This document shows positions 8,019 through 20,010 of a DNA stretch of 64,000 bases, in pieces. Numbering within the stretch: the stretch's first letter is position 1; the number at the start of each line of letters is the position of its first letter. The notes under the pieces were generated by a model. That model did no database searches. It saw only the letters and a list, made by a program, of their open reading frames with translations, and was not told where the DNA came from. The position numbers were made by a program, and so were the translations under genes. The stretch lies in contig NZ_CP054476.1 in the NCBI RefSeq assembly GCF_013341275.1, positions 2,778,988 through 2,842,987 of the forward strand. The letters run 5' to 3'. Source of the DNA: Methyloligella sp. GL2. GTDB lineage: Bacteria; Pseudomonadota; Alphaproteobacteria; Rhizobiales; Methyloligellaceae.

Positions 8019-9728
8019 TTAGGTCTCGCTCTTTGGCACTTTCGGCCGGTAGGGCCGATAGACCGGCTCCCAAATCTGGGCGCGGATCATTTCCTCCAGC
8101 GCATCGTCTTCGAAGGGCGGGCAAAGCCCTTCCTCCCGCGCACGCAAAGCCACCGCCTTGGCGACCTGCATGGCGACAGCGCGCAGATCGTCGACCGGCG
8201 GCAGAAGCGGCGCGCCAGGATCCTGCCAGGCCGGCGACATATTGGCGAGGGCCCGCGCGGCAGCGGCGAACATGCCGTCGCTGACCCGCCTTGCCTGCAC
8301 CGCCAGCACGCCGAGCCCCAGCCCCGGGAAGACATAGGCATTGTTGGTCTGGGCGATGGGCACCTCCGCGCCGTTCCAATAGACCGGCGGGAACGGGCTG
8401 CCGGTGCCGATCACCGCGCGGCCCTCCGTCCACTGGATGAGCTCCTGGGGCGTTGCCTCGGCATGGGAGGTGGGGTTCGACAGCGGCATGATGACGGGGC
8501 GCTCGACCTTGGCGGCCATGGCGCGGATCGCTTCCTCGGTAAACAGGCCCGGCTGGCCGGAAACGCCGATCAGCACGGTGGGCTCGGCATTCTTGACGAC
8601 ATCGAGCAAGCCGATCCGGCCCGGCGTCTCGCACGACCAGCCGCTGACCGCCTCGGCGCTCTGCACGAAGGGCGCCTGGAACTCCAGCAGGCCGGGCATG
8701 TCTTCCACCAGCAGACCTTGCGCATCGATGGCGAAGAAGCGGCGTTTGGCCTCCGCCTCGCTGAGCCCCGCCTCCATCATCTCGCGCAGGATCAGATTGC
8801 CGATGCCGCAGCCGGCGCTGCCGGCACCGACAATGGCGATGCGCTGGTCGGCGATTTTCTGCCCCGCGGCGCCGACGGCAGCGAGCAAGGTTCCGGCGGC
8901 GACCGCCGCAGTGCCCTGGATATCGTCGTTGAAGGTAAGTAGCCGGTCGCGGTAGCGGTGCAGCAGCTTGCCGGCCTGGGCGCGGGCGAAATCCTCCCAT
9001 TGCAGCAGCACGTTGGGCCAGCGCTTCTCGACCGCCGAGACGAAGCGTTCGACGAATTCCTCGTATTCGGCGCCGCGAATGCGTTTGTGGCGCCAGCCGA
9101 CATAGAGCGGATCGGCCAAGCGCTCCGGATTGTCGGTGCCGACATCGAGTAGGATCGGCAGCGCGGTTCCCGGATCGAGCCCAGCAATGGCGGTATAGAG
9201 CGACAGCTTGCCGATGGGGATGCCCATGCCGCCGGCGCCCTGATCGCCTAGCCCTAAGATGCGCTCGCCGTCGCTGACCACGATGGTCTCGACATAGTCG
9301 TAGCGCGGCCGGTTCAGGATCTCTTCAATCTGGTCGCGCTGCGGCCAGCTGAGAAACAGGCCGCGGGGATAGCGCCAGTAATGGCTGAACTCCTGGCAGC
9401 CCTCGCCCACCGAGGGGGTGTAGATGGCGGGAAGAGTCTCGGCGAGATTGCGCTCCAGCAAGGCGTAGAACAGCGTCTCGTTGGTGTCCTGGAGATTGCG
9501 CAGGAAGAGATATTTCTCCAGCCCGGTCTCGAATTGGCGCAAGGCCTCGAGCCGGCGCTCCATCTGCTCGTCCAGGGTCGAGACATGGGCCGGCAACAGC
9601 CCGTGCAGACCGAACAGATTGCGCTCCTGCTCGTCGAAGGCCATGCCCTTGTTGAGCAGCGGCTCGGTCAGCAACGGCGCGCCTTCCAGATCGACCTCGA
9701 TATATCCGTCCGGGGAGATTTTTCTCAT
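8019..9728 (-). CDS. maeA: NAD-type malic enzyme
   Basis: A 569-aa cytosolic oxidative decarboxylase (malate + NAD+ to pyruvate + CO2 + NADH). Seen motifs: IYTPSVGEGCQEFS, GLGDQGAGGMGIPIGKLSLY, LTFNDDIQGTAAVAAGTLL (Asp metal ligands) and the Rossmann GAGSAGCGIGN. It is of the single-domain SfcA/MaeA type (about 560 aa), not the alphaproteobacterial form with a C-terminal phosphotransacetylase domain. ATG at 9728 has GAGAGG upstream; earlier in-frame starts add non-homologous residues. With PPDK (16679-19393) it could supply PEP from C4 acids; inference. NAD versus NADP use is not provable by eye. Confidence 0.9.
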   Translation of the reverse strand: MRKISPDGYIEVDLEGAPLLTEPLLNKGMAFDEQERNLFGLHGLLPAHVSTLDEQMERRLEALRQFETGLEKYLFLRNLQDTNETLFYALLERNLAETLPAIYTPSVGEGCQEFSHYWRYPRGLFLSWPQRDQIEEILNRPRYDYVETIVVSDGERILGLGDQGAGGMGIPIGKLSLYTAIAGLDPGTALPILLDVGTDNPERLADPLYVGWRHKRIRGAEYEEFVERFVSAVEKRWPNVLLQWEDFARAQAGKLLHRYRDRLLTFNDDIQGTAAVAAGTLLAAVGAAGQKIADQRIAIVGAGSAGCGIGNLILREMMEAGLSEAEAKRRFFAIDAQGLLVEDMPGLLEFQAPFVQSAEAVSGWSCETPGRIGLLDVVKNAEPTVLIGVSGQPGLFTEEAIRAMAAKVERPVIMPLSNPTSHAEATPQELIQWTEGRAVIGTGSPFPPVYWNGAEVPIAQTNNAYVFPGLGLGVLAVQARRVSDGMFAAAARALANMSPAWQDPGAPLLPPVDDLRAVAMQVAKAVALRAREEGLCPPFEDDALEEMIRAQIWEPVYRPYRPKVPKSET

Positions 9729-10107
9729 GAGCGGCCTCTCGAAGATATGCCGCCGGATGACCGGCCCTGCGCGTGGCAGTTGGGCCGGGAGAAACTCTGG
9801 TCGGGACGACAATCAAGCATTGGCGGGCGGGTGCCGTTTTGCGGGCACCTAAGTCTGTTGAATGTCCGGCGGCGGGCGGGGTCTGCCCCCACGGCCGAAT
9901 TCCGCATATTGAAGCAAGGGAATTACGACAATGCGGGCGCGAGAGGCCGCGTGGCCGGAGCAACGGGTGTAGCCCAATTGGCGATTCAAAGCCACGCGTT
10001 CAAGGCGCAAATCGCGAAGGCGTCTTGGCGCGCCCAACCTACGCCGGATTGTCGTGGCTTGCTGGGGCGATCGAGATGCGCCCAACACAGCCTATGAGGA
10101 CATTGCG
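9729..10107. other. 379-bp gene-free region
   Basis: Lies between the divergent malic enzyme and sugar dehydrogenase genes. No convincing ORF is present. Parts near 9964-9981 and 10027-10045 (GGGTGTAGCCCAATTGGC and GGCGCGCCCAACCTACGCC) look like degenerate arms of an imperfect inverted repeat, reminiscent of worn intergenic repeat units. The rest presumably holds the two promoters, which I could not place with confidence. Confidence 0.4.
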
Positions 10108-11295
10108 ATGCAGCGCTCCAGCGCTTTCCCGACCCGGTCCGGCGGCTCCGGCACGCTGCTGGCGGTGGCCCTCCTGACAGCCGGGCTTCTCTGGATGCCC
10201 GATCCCCATAAAGGCGGCGCGATTGCGCAAACCCGGCAGATCGAGAGCGAAGCCGGCCCCATTGCCGTGGAGACCATCGCCTCCGGTCTCGACGAGCCTT
10301 GGGGATTGGCGTTTCTGCCGGACGGATCGATGCTGGTCACCGAGAAGACGGGGCAGCTCCGCCGCATCGCCAAGGACGGCACGGTTTCCGATCCGATCGC
10401 GGGCGTGCCCGAAGTCTGGACGCAAGGCCAGGGCGGGCTTTTGGGCGTAGCGCTGGATCCCGACTTCAAAGACAACAAGCTCGTCTATCTCGCCTTCTCG
10501 GAGCCGGGCGAAGGCGGCAAGGCCGGCACGGCAGTGGCGCGCGGCAAGCTTGACGGCGATACGCTCAGCGGGGTGGAGGTGATCTTCCGCCAGAGACCGA
10601 AGATCGACGGGCGCAACCATTTCGGCGGACGGCTGGCGTTTGCGCCGGACGGCACGCTGTTCGTCACCACCGGCGAGCGCTTCCAGTTCGAGCCGGCGCA
10701 GGATCTGACCAATACGCTGGGCAAGGTGGTGCGGATCAATCGGGACGGCTCAATCCCGGACGACAATCCTTTCGTCGGCGACGACACCGCGCTGCCGGAG
10801 ATCTGGTCCTACGGCCACCGCAATGTCGAGGGCGCGGCGATCAACCCCGCCACCGGGGAATTGTGGACCCAGGAATTCGGCCCGCGCGGCGGCGATGAGC
10901 TGAACAAGCCGCAAGCGGGCAAGAATTACGGCTGGCCGGTGGTGAGCTGGGGCGACCATTACGACGGCGAGAAGATCCCCAACCCACCGACCCATCCGGA
11001 GTTCGAGGATGCGGTGCGCCATTGGGTGCCGGCGATCTCCGCCTCGGGGATGACCTTCTATACCGGCGATGCAATTCCCGAATGGGACGGCAATATCCTG
11101 CTCGCAGGGCTCGCCTCGCAAGCCATCATCCGCCTCTCCCTGGAGGACGATGCGGTGACCGGCGAGGAGCGGCTCGCCATGGGCGCGCGAATTCGCGATG
11201 TGGCGCAAGGACCGGATGGCGCAATTTATGTGCTGACCGATGGCGCAGGCGGCAAGCTCTTGAAATTGACTAAAATTTCCGATTCCGAAGGGTAG
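10108..11295 (+). CDS. PQQ-dependent aldose sugar dehydrogenase-type protein
   Basis: A 395-aa exported protein of the glucose/sorbosone dehydrogenase (YliI/Asd) beta-propeller family. A signal segment (about 10-45) is followed by LDEPWGLAFLPDGSMLVTEK, GGLLGVALDPDFKDN, the active-site-like GRNHFGGRLAFAPDGTLFVTTG, YGHRNVEGAAINPATGELW and GPRGGDELN with NYGWPVVSWG. Family members oxidise aldoses in the periplasm using PQQ; no pqq genes are in this window. GAGGA lies upstream of the chosen ATG. Electrons might pass to c-type cytochromes such as those at 20011-21460; that link is speculative. Confidence 0.88.
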   Translation: MQRSSAFPTRSGGSGTLLAVALLTAGLLWMPDPHKGGAIAQTRQIESEAGPIAVETIASGLDEPWGLAFLPDGSMLVTEKTGQLRRIAKDGTVSDPIAGVPEVWTQGQGGLLGVALDPDFKDNKLVYLAFSEPGEGGKAGTAVARGKLDGDTLSGVEVIFRQRPKIDGRNHFGGRLAFAPDGTLFVTTGERFQFEPAQDLTNTLGKVVRINRDGSIPDDNPFVGDDTALPEIWSYGHRNVEGAAINPATGELWTQEFGPRGGDELNKPQAGKNYGWPVVSWGDHYDGEKIPNPPTHPEFEDAVRHWVPAISASGMTFYTGDAIPEWDGNILLAGLASQAIIRLSLEDDAVTGEERLAMGARIRDVAQGPDGAIYVLTDGAGGKLLKLTKISDSEG

Positions 11296-11370
11296 TAATC
11301 CACTGTTTTACCCCTCTGGAAATCGCGTCTTCCGTATCTTATAGTCTTAGAGAACACATTCTAAGGAGGG

Positions 11371-11401
11371 GCCGGCGGGAAGCCGCATCGGCCTCGCCGG
11401 C
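11371..11401. other. GC-rich hairpin upstream of nadA
   Basis: GCCGGCG (11371-11377) and CGCCGGC (11395-11401) form a perfect 7-bp stem. There is no T-run after it. It could help separate the sugar dehydrogenase transcript from nadA, or be a leader structure; no more can be said. Confidence 0.3.
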
Positions 11402-11416
11402 ACAGGCCCGCATATC

Positions 11417-11444
11417 TTGTGCCGGTAATTTAACATCCTATATA
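11417..11444 (+). promoter_or_regulatory. candidate nadA promoter
   Basis: TTGTGC (11417-11422) and TATATA (11439-11444) are separated by 16 bp, a plausible sigma-70 arrangement. The palindrome at 11444-11460 starts at the last base of the -10 element and would cover the transcription start, as expected for repressor control. Confidence 0.45.
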
Positions 11445-11460
11445 TACTCAATATGAGTAT
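11444..11460. promoter_or_regulatory. 17-bp palindrome, candidate NadQ operator
   Basis: ATACTCA-ATA-TGAGTAT is a perfect 7-3-7 inverted repeat, 37 bp before the nadA ATG and abutting the candidate -10 element. Symmetry, AT-richness and position indicate a dimeric regulator site. The nearby nadQ-like gene (7002-8015) makes NadQ the obvious candidate. Confidence 0.65.
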
Positions 11461-11497
11461 TAATAGGCAGATCAATGTGGAACGGAGATTTGAGCCC

Positions 11498-12574
11498 ATG
11501 ACGGCACCTCATCTCAACGATAGCTCGGCGGAGCTGGCCCAGCGCTACGAAGGCGCGCCGCTGCCGGATCATATGATCCCGGAGCTCGCCTTCACGCCTG
11601 AGGTGGAGCGTGCCACCGCGCATCTCTATGAGAAGGTGAAGCGGGTGATCCCGCCGATCGAGTGGCCGGGCTTTGCGCCCTACGTCAAGGCGATCAACGA
11701 CTTGAAGGCGCACCGCAACGCTGTGGTGCTGGCGCATAACTACATGACGCCGGAGATCTTCCATTGCGTCGCCGACGTGGTGGGCGATTCCCTGCAGCTT
11801 GCGCGCGAGGCCTCCAAGGCCGATGCCGACGTCATCGTGCAGTGCGGCGTGCATTTCATGGCTGAGACCTCGAAGCTGCTGAACCCCGACAAGACGGTTC
11901 TGATCCCCGACAGCAATGCGGGCTGTTCGCTCGCCTCCTCGATCATCGGCGCCGATGTGCGTGCGCTGCGCGAGGCCTATCCGGGCGTGCCGATCGTCAC
12001 CTATGTGAACACCTCCGCGGAGGTGAAGGCGGAATGCGATATCTGCTGCACCTCCTCCAACGCGGTGAAAGTGGTGGAATCGCTGGGCACGGACCGGGTG
12101 CTGCTGATCCCGGACGAGTATCTGGCGAAATACGTGGCGACTCAGACCGACGTGGAGATCATCACCTGGAAGGGGCATTGCGAGGTGCATGAGCGCTTCA
12201 CCGCAGAAGAGCTGCGCGCCTATCGCGAGGCCGATCCGGGTGTGAAGATCATTGCCCATCCCGAATGTCCGCCGGACGTGATCAACGAGTCCGATTACAC
12301 CGGCTCGACCAGCGGCATGATCCATTGGGTGCAGGACAACCAGCCCAGCAAGGTGCTGCTCGTCACCGAGTGCTCGATGAGCGACAACGTGGCGGTGGAA
12401 GCGCCGGGCGTGGAGTTCGTGCGTCCCTGCAATCTCTGCCCGCATATGAAGCGCATCACCCTGCCGAAGATCCTCGACAGTCTCATCTTCATGAAAGAGG
12501 AGGTGAGCGTGCCGGAGGACGTGGCGGAGCGCGCGCGGACCGCCGTGGAGCGGATGATCAACCTCAATCACTAA
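11498..12574 (+). CDS. nadA: quinolinate synthase A
   Basis: A 358-aa [4Fe-4S] enzyme that condenses iminoaspartate with dihydroxyacetone phosphate to quinolinate. Motifs seen: [23 protein letters not shown], the Cys-containing [35 protein letters not shown] and the C-terminal [15 protein letters not shown]; Cys from these segments form the cluster site. ATG at 11498 is chosen since GGAG lies 10 bases upstream; the in-frame ATG at 11453 lies inside the palindrome and adds unconserved residues. First gene of nadABC; 23 bp separate it from nadB. Confidence 0.95.
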   Translation: MTAPHLNDSSAELAQRYEGAPLPDHMIPELAFTPEVERATAHLYEKVKRVIPPIEWPGFAPYVKAINDLKAHRNAVVLAHNYMTPEIFHCVADVVGDSLQLAREASKADADVIVQCGVHFMAETSKLLNPDKTVLIPDSNAGCSLASSIIGADVRALREAYPGVPIVTYVNTSAEVKAECDICCTSSNAVKVVESLGTDRVLLIPDEYLAKYVATQTDVEIITWKGHCEVHERFTAEELRAYREADPGVKIIAHPECPPDVINESDYTGSTSGMIHWVQDNQPSKVLLVTECSMSDNVAVEAPGVEFVRPCNLCPHMKRITLPKILDSLIFMKEEVSVPEDVAERARTAVERMINLNH

Positions 12575-12597
12575 GCCTTGTCTTAAGGAGCATTCCC

Positions 12598-14226
12598 GTG
12601 AGCAATGCCGAACAGCGGCGGTCGGGTACCTTCGCGGCCGATGAGGGCGGGCGCATCGTCGTTATCGGTGCCGGGCTCGCCGGGGTTTTCACCGCGCTGA
12701 AGCTCGCCCCGCTTCCCGTCACCGTGGTCTGCGGCGCACCGTTCGGCGAAGGCGGCTCCTCGTTCTGGGCGCAGGCCGGCATTGCCGCCGCGGTCGGCGA
12801 AGGCGATACGCCGGAAGAGCACGCTGCCGACACGGTCGCGGCGGGCGCCGGTATCGTCAATCCGGGCATCGCCGAGCTGATGGCACGGGAGGCCCGAGCG
12901 CGGGTCGAAGAGCTGCTCGCCTATGGCGTGCCCTTCGACCGAGATACCCAAGGCCATCTGGCGCTCGGCAAGGAAGCCGCCCATCATCACAGCCGCATTT
13001 TGCATGTACAGGGCGACACGGCGGGCCTAGCGATCATGACGGCGCTGATGGAGGCGGTGCGCAAGACGCCTTCCGTCACCATCATGGATGGCTGGTCGGT
13101 CGGCGATCTGGTGATGCGCGGCCGCCATGTCTCGGGCGTGGAGCTTTGGGCCGCAGACGGATCGGGCGAACGCTGCATGCTGCCGGCCGACCGGGTGGTT
13201 CTGGCCACAGGCGGCACGGGCCAGCTCTTCTCCATCACCACCAACCCGGCGCCCTCGCGCGGCGAAGGGGTCGCGGTGGCGGCCCGGGCCGGCGCCATCA
13301 TTGCCGATGCGGAGTTCGTGCAGTTTCACCCCACGGCGCTGAATGTCGGCGCCGATCCGGCGCCGCTGGCGACGGAAGCCTTGCGCGGCGAAGGCGCTCC
13401 GCTGATCGACAAGCGAGGGGTGCGTTTCATGCGCGGTGTGCATCCCGATGCGGAGCTGGCGCCGCGGGACATCGTCGCCCGTGCGGTCTACCGCGAGGTG
13501 ATGAGCGGGCGCGGCGCCTATCTCGATTGCCGTTTCCTCGGACCTGAGATCGCGACGCGGTTTCCGACCGTCTATGCGGAATGCCGGGAGGCGCAGATCG
13601 ATCCGGTCACCGAGCCGATCCCGGTGGCGCCGGCGGCGCATTACCATATGGGCGGCGTGCTGACGGATGCGAACGGGCGCACCAGCCTGGACGGGCTTTG
13701 GGCCTGCGGCGAGGTGGCGTCCACGGGCGTGCATGGCGCCAACCGGCTCGCCTCCAACTCGCTGCTCGAGGCGGTGGTGTTCGGTGCGCGTGTCGCCGCC
13801 GATATCAAGGCGAATGCCAACCGCATCGACCGCGTGCGGCCGGTGATGCTGGAAACCCACGACACGCTTACCGAAGACCATAAGGCCAAGCGGCTGCTCG
13901 CCCTGCGCCAGACCATGACGGCGAAGGTCGGGGTGATGCGCGAGGGCGACTCCCTGGCGGATGCGCTGCAGGTCCTCGGCGAGATGAAGGCCGAGGAGAG
14001 CGACCGTACTTTGCGCAATATGCTGACCACGGCGACGCTGATCACCGCGGCGGCTTTCGCGCGCAAGGAGAGCCGCGGCTCGCATTTCCGCAGCGACTAT
14101 CCGGAGGCCGTGCCGCAGCTCGCCAAGCGGAGCTTCTTCACCTTGCGCGAGGCGGAGGCGATTGCCGCGAAGGTGGCGCCCGAAGCCGAGCCGCAGCCCG
14201 CGGTGGCCACACCGCTCCACGCTTAA
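12598..14226 (+). CDS. nadB: L-aspartate oxidase
   Basis: A 542-aa FAD enzyme that oxidises L-aspartate to iminoaspartate for NadA. FAD-binding [17 protein letters not shown] starts near residue 20; [17 protein letters not shown] and the active-site segments [26 protein letters not shown] and [20 protein letters not shown] are all visible, as is the succinate dehydrogenase-like C-terminal helical domain. The GTG start at 12598 has AAGGAG 8 bases upstream; the frame is open much further upstream but inside nadA. Middle gene of the nad operon. Confidence 0.95.
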   Translation: MSNAEQRRSGTFAADEGGRIVVIGAGLAGVFTALKLAPLPVTVVCGAPFGEGGSSFWAQAGIAAAVGEGDTPEEHAADTVAAGAGIVNPGIAELMAREARARVEELLAYGVPFDRDTQGHLALGKEAAHHHSRILHVQGDTAGLAIMTALMEAVRKTPSVTIMDGWSVGDLVMRGRHVSGVELWAADGSGERCMLPADRVVLATGGTGQLFSITTNPAPSRGEGVAVAARAGAIIADAEFVQFHPTALNVGADPAPLATEALRGEGAPLIDKRGVRFMRGVHPDAELAPRDIVARAVYREVMSGRGAYLDCRFLGPEIATRFPTVYAECREAQIDPVTEPIPVAPAAHYHMGGVLTDANGRTSLDGLWACGEVASTGVHGANRLASNSLLEAVVFGARVAADIKANANRIDRVRPVMLETHDTLTEDHKAKRLLALRQTMTAKVGVMREGDSLADALQVLGEMKAEESDRTLRNMLTTATLITAAAFARKESRGSHFRSDYPEAVPQLAKRSFFTLREAEAIAAKVAPEAEPQPAVATPLHA

Positions 14227-14249
14227 GACCAAGCCGAGGCGCATCCCCC

Positions 14250-15113
14250 ATGTCCGGCAGTTCACCTGAACTCACGCTCCCTGCGTCCCTCGTCGAAGAG
14301 ACGGTGAGGACGGCGCTGGAGGAAGATCTCGGTCAGGCCGGCGACATCACCACCAACGCCATTATCCCGGCCGAGGCGGAAGGCGCGGCGGAGATCGTGG
14401 CGCGGGAGAACGGGGTGATCGCCGGGCTCGAAGTGGCCGAGCTGGCCTTTGCCCTGCTCGATCCGGAATGCGCTTTCACCTATCTCGCCGAGGACGGCGA
14501 TTCGGTGTCGCCGGGAGAGGCGGTCGCGCACATCGAGGGAACCACCCGGGCGCTACTGACGGCGGAGCGGGTGGCGCTGAATTTCCTCGGGCATTTGAGC
14601 GGCATCGCCAGCCTGACCCGCCGCTTCGTCGAGGCAGTCGAGGGGACTGGCGCGATCATCGTCGACACCCGCAAGACGACGCCGCATCTGCGCGGGCTGG
14701 AGAAATACGCGGTGCGCTGCGGCGGCGGGCAGAACCACCGTTTCGGCCTCTACGACGCGGTGCTGGTGAAGGACAATCACATCGCCGCGGCCGGCGGCAT
14801 CGAGCCGGCCTTGGCGCAGCTCAAATCCCGCGTCGGCCATGCGGTGAAGATCGAGGTGGAGGTGGACCGGCTGGATCAGCTGGAAGAAGCGCTCCGCTTG
14901 CCGATCGACACGGTGCTGCTCGACAATATGGACATCCCCACCCTCACCCGCGCGGTCGAGATGACCAAAGGCAAGGTCACCACCGAGGCCTCGGGCGGCG
15001 TCAATCTAGAGACGGTGCGGGGGATTGCGGAAACCGGCGTCGAGCTGATCTCGGTCGGGGCGCTTACTCACTCGCCGAAAAACCTAGACTTGGGGCTGGA
15101 CTGGACGCGCTAG
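14250..15113 (+). CDS. nadC: nicotinate-nucleotide pyrophosphorylase (carboxylating)
   Basis: A 287-aa quinolinate phosphoribosyltransferase converting quinolinate + PRPP to nicotinate mononucleotide, completing the nadABC branch. Typical segments: [17 protein letters not shown] at the N-terminus, the central [41 protein letters not shown], and [20 protein letters not shown] with [18 protein letters not shown]. It starts 23 bp after nadB. Its last 50 bases overlap the 3' end of the convergent SleB gene. Confidence 0.95.
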   Translation: MSGSSPELTLPASLVEETVRTALEEDLGQAGDITTNAIIPAEAEGAAEIVARENGVIAGLEVAELAFALLDPECAFTYLAEDGDSVSPGEAVAHIEGTTRALLTAERVALNFLGHLSGIASLTRRFVEAVEGTGAIIVDTRKTTPHLRGLEKYAVRCGGGQNHRFGLYDAVLVKDNHIAAAGGIEPALAQLKSRVGHAVKIEVEVDRLDQLEEALRLPIDTVLLDNMDIPTLTRAVEMTKGKVTTEASGGVNLETVRGIAETGVELISVGALTHSPKNLDLGLDWTR

Positions 15114-16416
15114 CGATGCTGGCCGTGGTCGAGACCATAGAGACCGGCTGAGGGCCCATGCTGTCGGCCGGGTTGGCCGGCGTGTTCTCGGCTGCCGCCT
15201 GCATCACCACGCCATGGGGCACTTGGGGCTGGGATAACTCGGATTGGGGCGTCTCGGCATCGGCGACCTGGGTTTGGGCCGCATCGTCGTCCGCCTCTTC
15301 CTCGAGCACAGCCTGAAGCAGCTCGGTGGTCGCCACGGTGGCGTTCAGATCGAGCGGCTCGTCCTCGTTGGCGGCCTGCATCAGATCGGCCGACACGACA
15401 TAGGGCTCTTCCTTGCGCTTCTTATAGAAGATGTGGCTGCCGATGGTGTCGATCTTGTTCATGCTGCGAGCCCAGCGGGGGCGCACGTAATTGGCGTGGT
15501 AGAAGGTCGAATAGCCGACATCCTCTAACCAGGCCTTGCCGGAGGTCACGTCGCGGGCCAGCTTCTGCGCCAGCTCCCATTGCGGACCTTCCTTGGCATT
15601 GTCGGTCTTGCCGTCGCAGGTGAAGGAGAACTGGCAGCCCTTCTTGAACTGGCCCTGATAAACCACGCCGCAGACGGTGTCGGGGAATTTCGGGCTGCGC
15701 ACGCGGTTCATGACCACCTGGGCCACGGCGAGCTGACCTTCCTGCGATTCGCCGCGGGCTTCGAAATAGATCGCAGTCGCCAGGCAGCGGCGCTCGCGCT
15801 CCTCGAATTCGGCTTCGGTCTCGCCCTTATAGGAGATGCTGCCCTTCTTCTCCTCCAGCGGCTTGTAGACTGCCCATTGCAGAAGTGCGGTGCCGTCGTA
15901 ATCGGGGCCCGAGGCAAACGCGCTCTCGGACTCGGTGGGCTTCATGAAGATATTGGTGCCGCGCCCGTCGGCCAGCGCGCCTGTGAGCTTGACCGTGGTG
16001 TAGGTGTGCTTCAGCCGGTCGGCCTTGGTCTCGCGGTCGATGGCCTCTTTCTGCACCTCTTCGAGGGAGGCATCGACGCCGGCGCTGGCAAGCACCGAGG
16101 CGGCGATGGTCTGGCGGCCGGCATAGGTCGTGGTTTTGACGGTGTGGTATTTGTCGGCGCGGGGCCCCTTCTCGGCGGAATGGAACAGCTTCGCGGTCTC
16201 CGGCGAAAGCGGCTTGAGCTCGTCGGTATCGGCGAGCGCCAAGGTCAGCGGCCGATCGGAGCCGTCTCCCGACAAGAGAAGTTCGAGCTGAAAACCAATA
16301 TCGTTGCCTGGAACGGCCGTCACATAGGCCAGCCCCGCAAGCGGTAGCCCCACTGCCGCACCGATCAGGCCAAGCCATACGCCCCGGCTTTTACGCCCGC
16401 ATGAGCTGTCGCTCAT
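15064..16416 (-). CDS. SleB-type cell wall hydrolase
   Basis: A 450-aa membrane-anchored protein: one N-terminal transmembrane segment (about 12-33), an unassigned extracytoplasmic region (35-205), then the SleB/hydrolase_2 domain (about 215-335) with [48 protein letters not shown] and [15 protein letters not shown]. The Glu in YFEARGE is the probable catalytic acid of this lysozyme-like lytic fold. The last 110 residues are acidic, Ala/Glu/Ser-rich and disordered, and their end overlaps nadC by 50 bp. GGAGGGA precedes the ATG. Expected role: peptidoglycan cleavage in the periplasm. Confidence 0.87.
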   Translation of the reverse strand: MSDSSCGRKSRGVWLGLIGAAVGLPLAGLAYVTAVPGNDIGFQLELLLSGDGSDRPLTLALADTDELKPLSPETAKLFHSAEKGPRADKYHTVKTTTYAGRQTIAASVLASAGVDASLEEVQKEAIDRETKADRLKHTYTTVKLTGALADGRGTNIFMKPTESESAFASGPDYDGTALLQWAVYKPLEEKKGSISYKGETEAEFEERERRCLATAIYFEARGESQEGQLAVAQVVMNRVRSPKFPDTVCGVVYQGQFKKGCQFSFTCDGKTDNAKEGPQWELAQKLARDVTSGKAWLEDVGYSTFYHANYVRPRWARSMNKIDTIGSHIFYKKRKEEPYVVSADLMQAANEDEPLDLNATVATTELLQAVLEEEADDDAAQTQVADAETPQSELSQPQVPHGVVMQAAAENTPANPADSMGPQPVSMVSTTASIASASSPAPSLGFSASE

Positions 16417-16678
16417 GGTCCCTCCAGCTTCGTCCCCGTACCCCGAAGAAACCTTGAGCCTATTGCGCGCGGCTCACACAGCTTCCCCGCCGTCCAATTA
16501 AGGCAAAAACGCGCCAAAATCGGACATTACCAGCTAATTTTCCGGAGGAATTGGCGGCCCTGCCGCCCGATCGTGCCCCGGATCCCGTCTCAGTCTCCAC
16601 AAAGCTCGCCCAGAATTTTGGGCAAAATGTGGTGAACGAGGTCTTAGCGAGTCTTCGCAGATTGGACTTAAAGGGGTG

Positions 16679-19393
<2,715 letters not shown>

Positions 19394-19470
19394 GTCGGAG
19401 GGGTGCCTCTTTTGCCGCTCAGCGCGGCGGGAAACAAATCAAGCCGGTAGAATGCCCATGCAAAGAACGG

Positions 19471-19920
19471 CTATGGCTGCGAGAAGCTGTCTGGGCCTGC
19501 GTGCTCCAGCCAATCGCCACTGGCAACGCGCGGCCCGCGCGGGAAGACCAAAGCATAGGCCCAAGCCTCGATGCGGCGTCCGGTGCCAAATCCGGTACCA
19601 TGTCTGGTGCCGTGTCCGGAACCAAGGCGGACACTGACAGACAAGCGTTCATAATCCCCGAACGGATGTTCGCTGGCGAGGCCTTCATAACGGTCCAGGG
19701 TGTCGAGCAGTTTCCCATTGGCGGAGAAGGCGAACACTTCGCCGCGGATGCGGGCGCTCTCGCCCTCATCGAAGATTGCGCCGGGATAGCTGCCGAGATC
19801 GTAGAGCACGCCTTGCGCCCAGCCCTCGCCGACATGCTCCGCGGCGCTGTGCAGATGCCGCGCCACCGGGTGGGTGTGGTCCGATCGCAAGGTGCCGTAG
19901 ACGAAGAGAGATTGGCGCAT
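19471..19920 (-). CDS. gamma-glutamylcyclotransferase-like protein
   Basis: A 149-aa protein with the GGCT/AIG2 fold opening SLFVYGTLRSDHTHP, then GVLYDLGSYPGAI, GEVFAFSANGKLLDTLDRYEG and a C-terminal AWAYALVFPRG. Family members act on gamma-glutamyl or related amides; the Glu of DTLDRYEG matches the usual catalytic position. An insertion rich in Gly/Thr (SGHGTRHGTGFGTG) is encoded by four imperfect 12-bp repeats (19579-19626). ATG at 19920 is preferred to an in-frame TTG two codons earlier. A terminator for the upstream cytochrome gene lies just before it. Confidence 0.8.
   Translation of the reverse strand: MRQSLFVYGTLRSDHTHPVARHLHSAAEHVGEGWAQGVLYDLGSYPGAIFDEGESARIRGEVFAFSANGKLLDTLDRYEGLASEHPFGDYERLSVSVRLGSGHGTRHGTGFGTGRRIEAWAYALVFPRGPRVASGDWLEHAGPDSFSQP
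19579..19626. repeat. four 12-bp tandem repeats inside the GGCT-like gene
   Basis: Consecutive units tccggtgccaaa, tccggtaccatg, tctggtgccgtg and tccggaaccaag (19579-19590, 19591-19602, 19603-19614, 19615-19626) share a TCxGGxxCC core. They stay in frame and encode a Gly/Thr-rich loop in the protein. Confidence 0.7.
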
Positions 19921-19933
19921 GGGCAACGATATG

Positions 19934-19963
19934 AAAAAGGCGGGGACGCAATCTGTCCCCGCC
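19934..19963 (-). terminator. rho-independent terminator after the cytochrome genes
   Basis: On the minus strand GGCGGGGAC (19963-19955) pairs with GTCCCCGCC (19947-19939) in a perfect 9-bp stem with a 7-nt loop, followed directly by five T (19938-19934). It ends transcripts coming from 20011-20817 and insulates the GGCT-like gene that starts at 19920. Confidence 0.85.
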
Positions 19964-20010
19964 CTTCTTGTCTAGCGCCTATCGGAAGACGGGAAAAGCG
20001 TCTCTCTTCC

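Noticed and set aside
9964..10010. tRNA-like string GTAGCCCAATTGGC followed by GTTCAAGGC
   Set aside because: Resembles D-arm and T-arm words, but no anticodon stem, no acceptor pairing and too short; most likely chance or a worn repeat.
16597..16632. Hairpin CCACA/TGTGG with inner GCCC/GGGC downstream of ppdK
   Set aside because: Stem is interrupted and no T-run follows, so I do not call a terminator.
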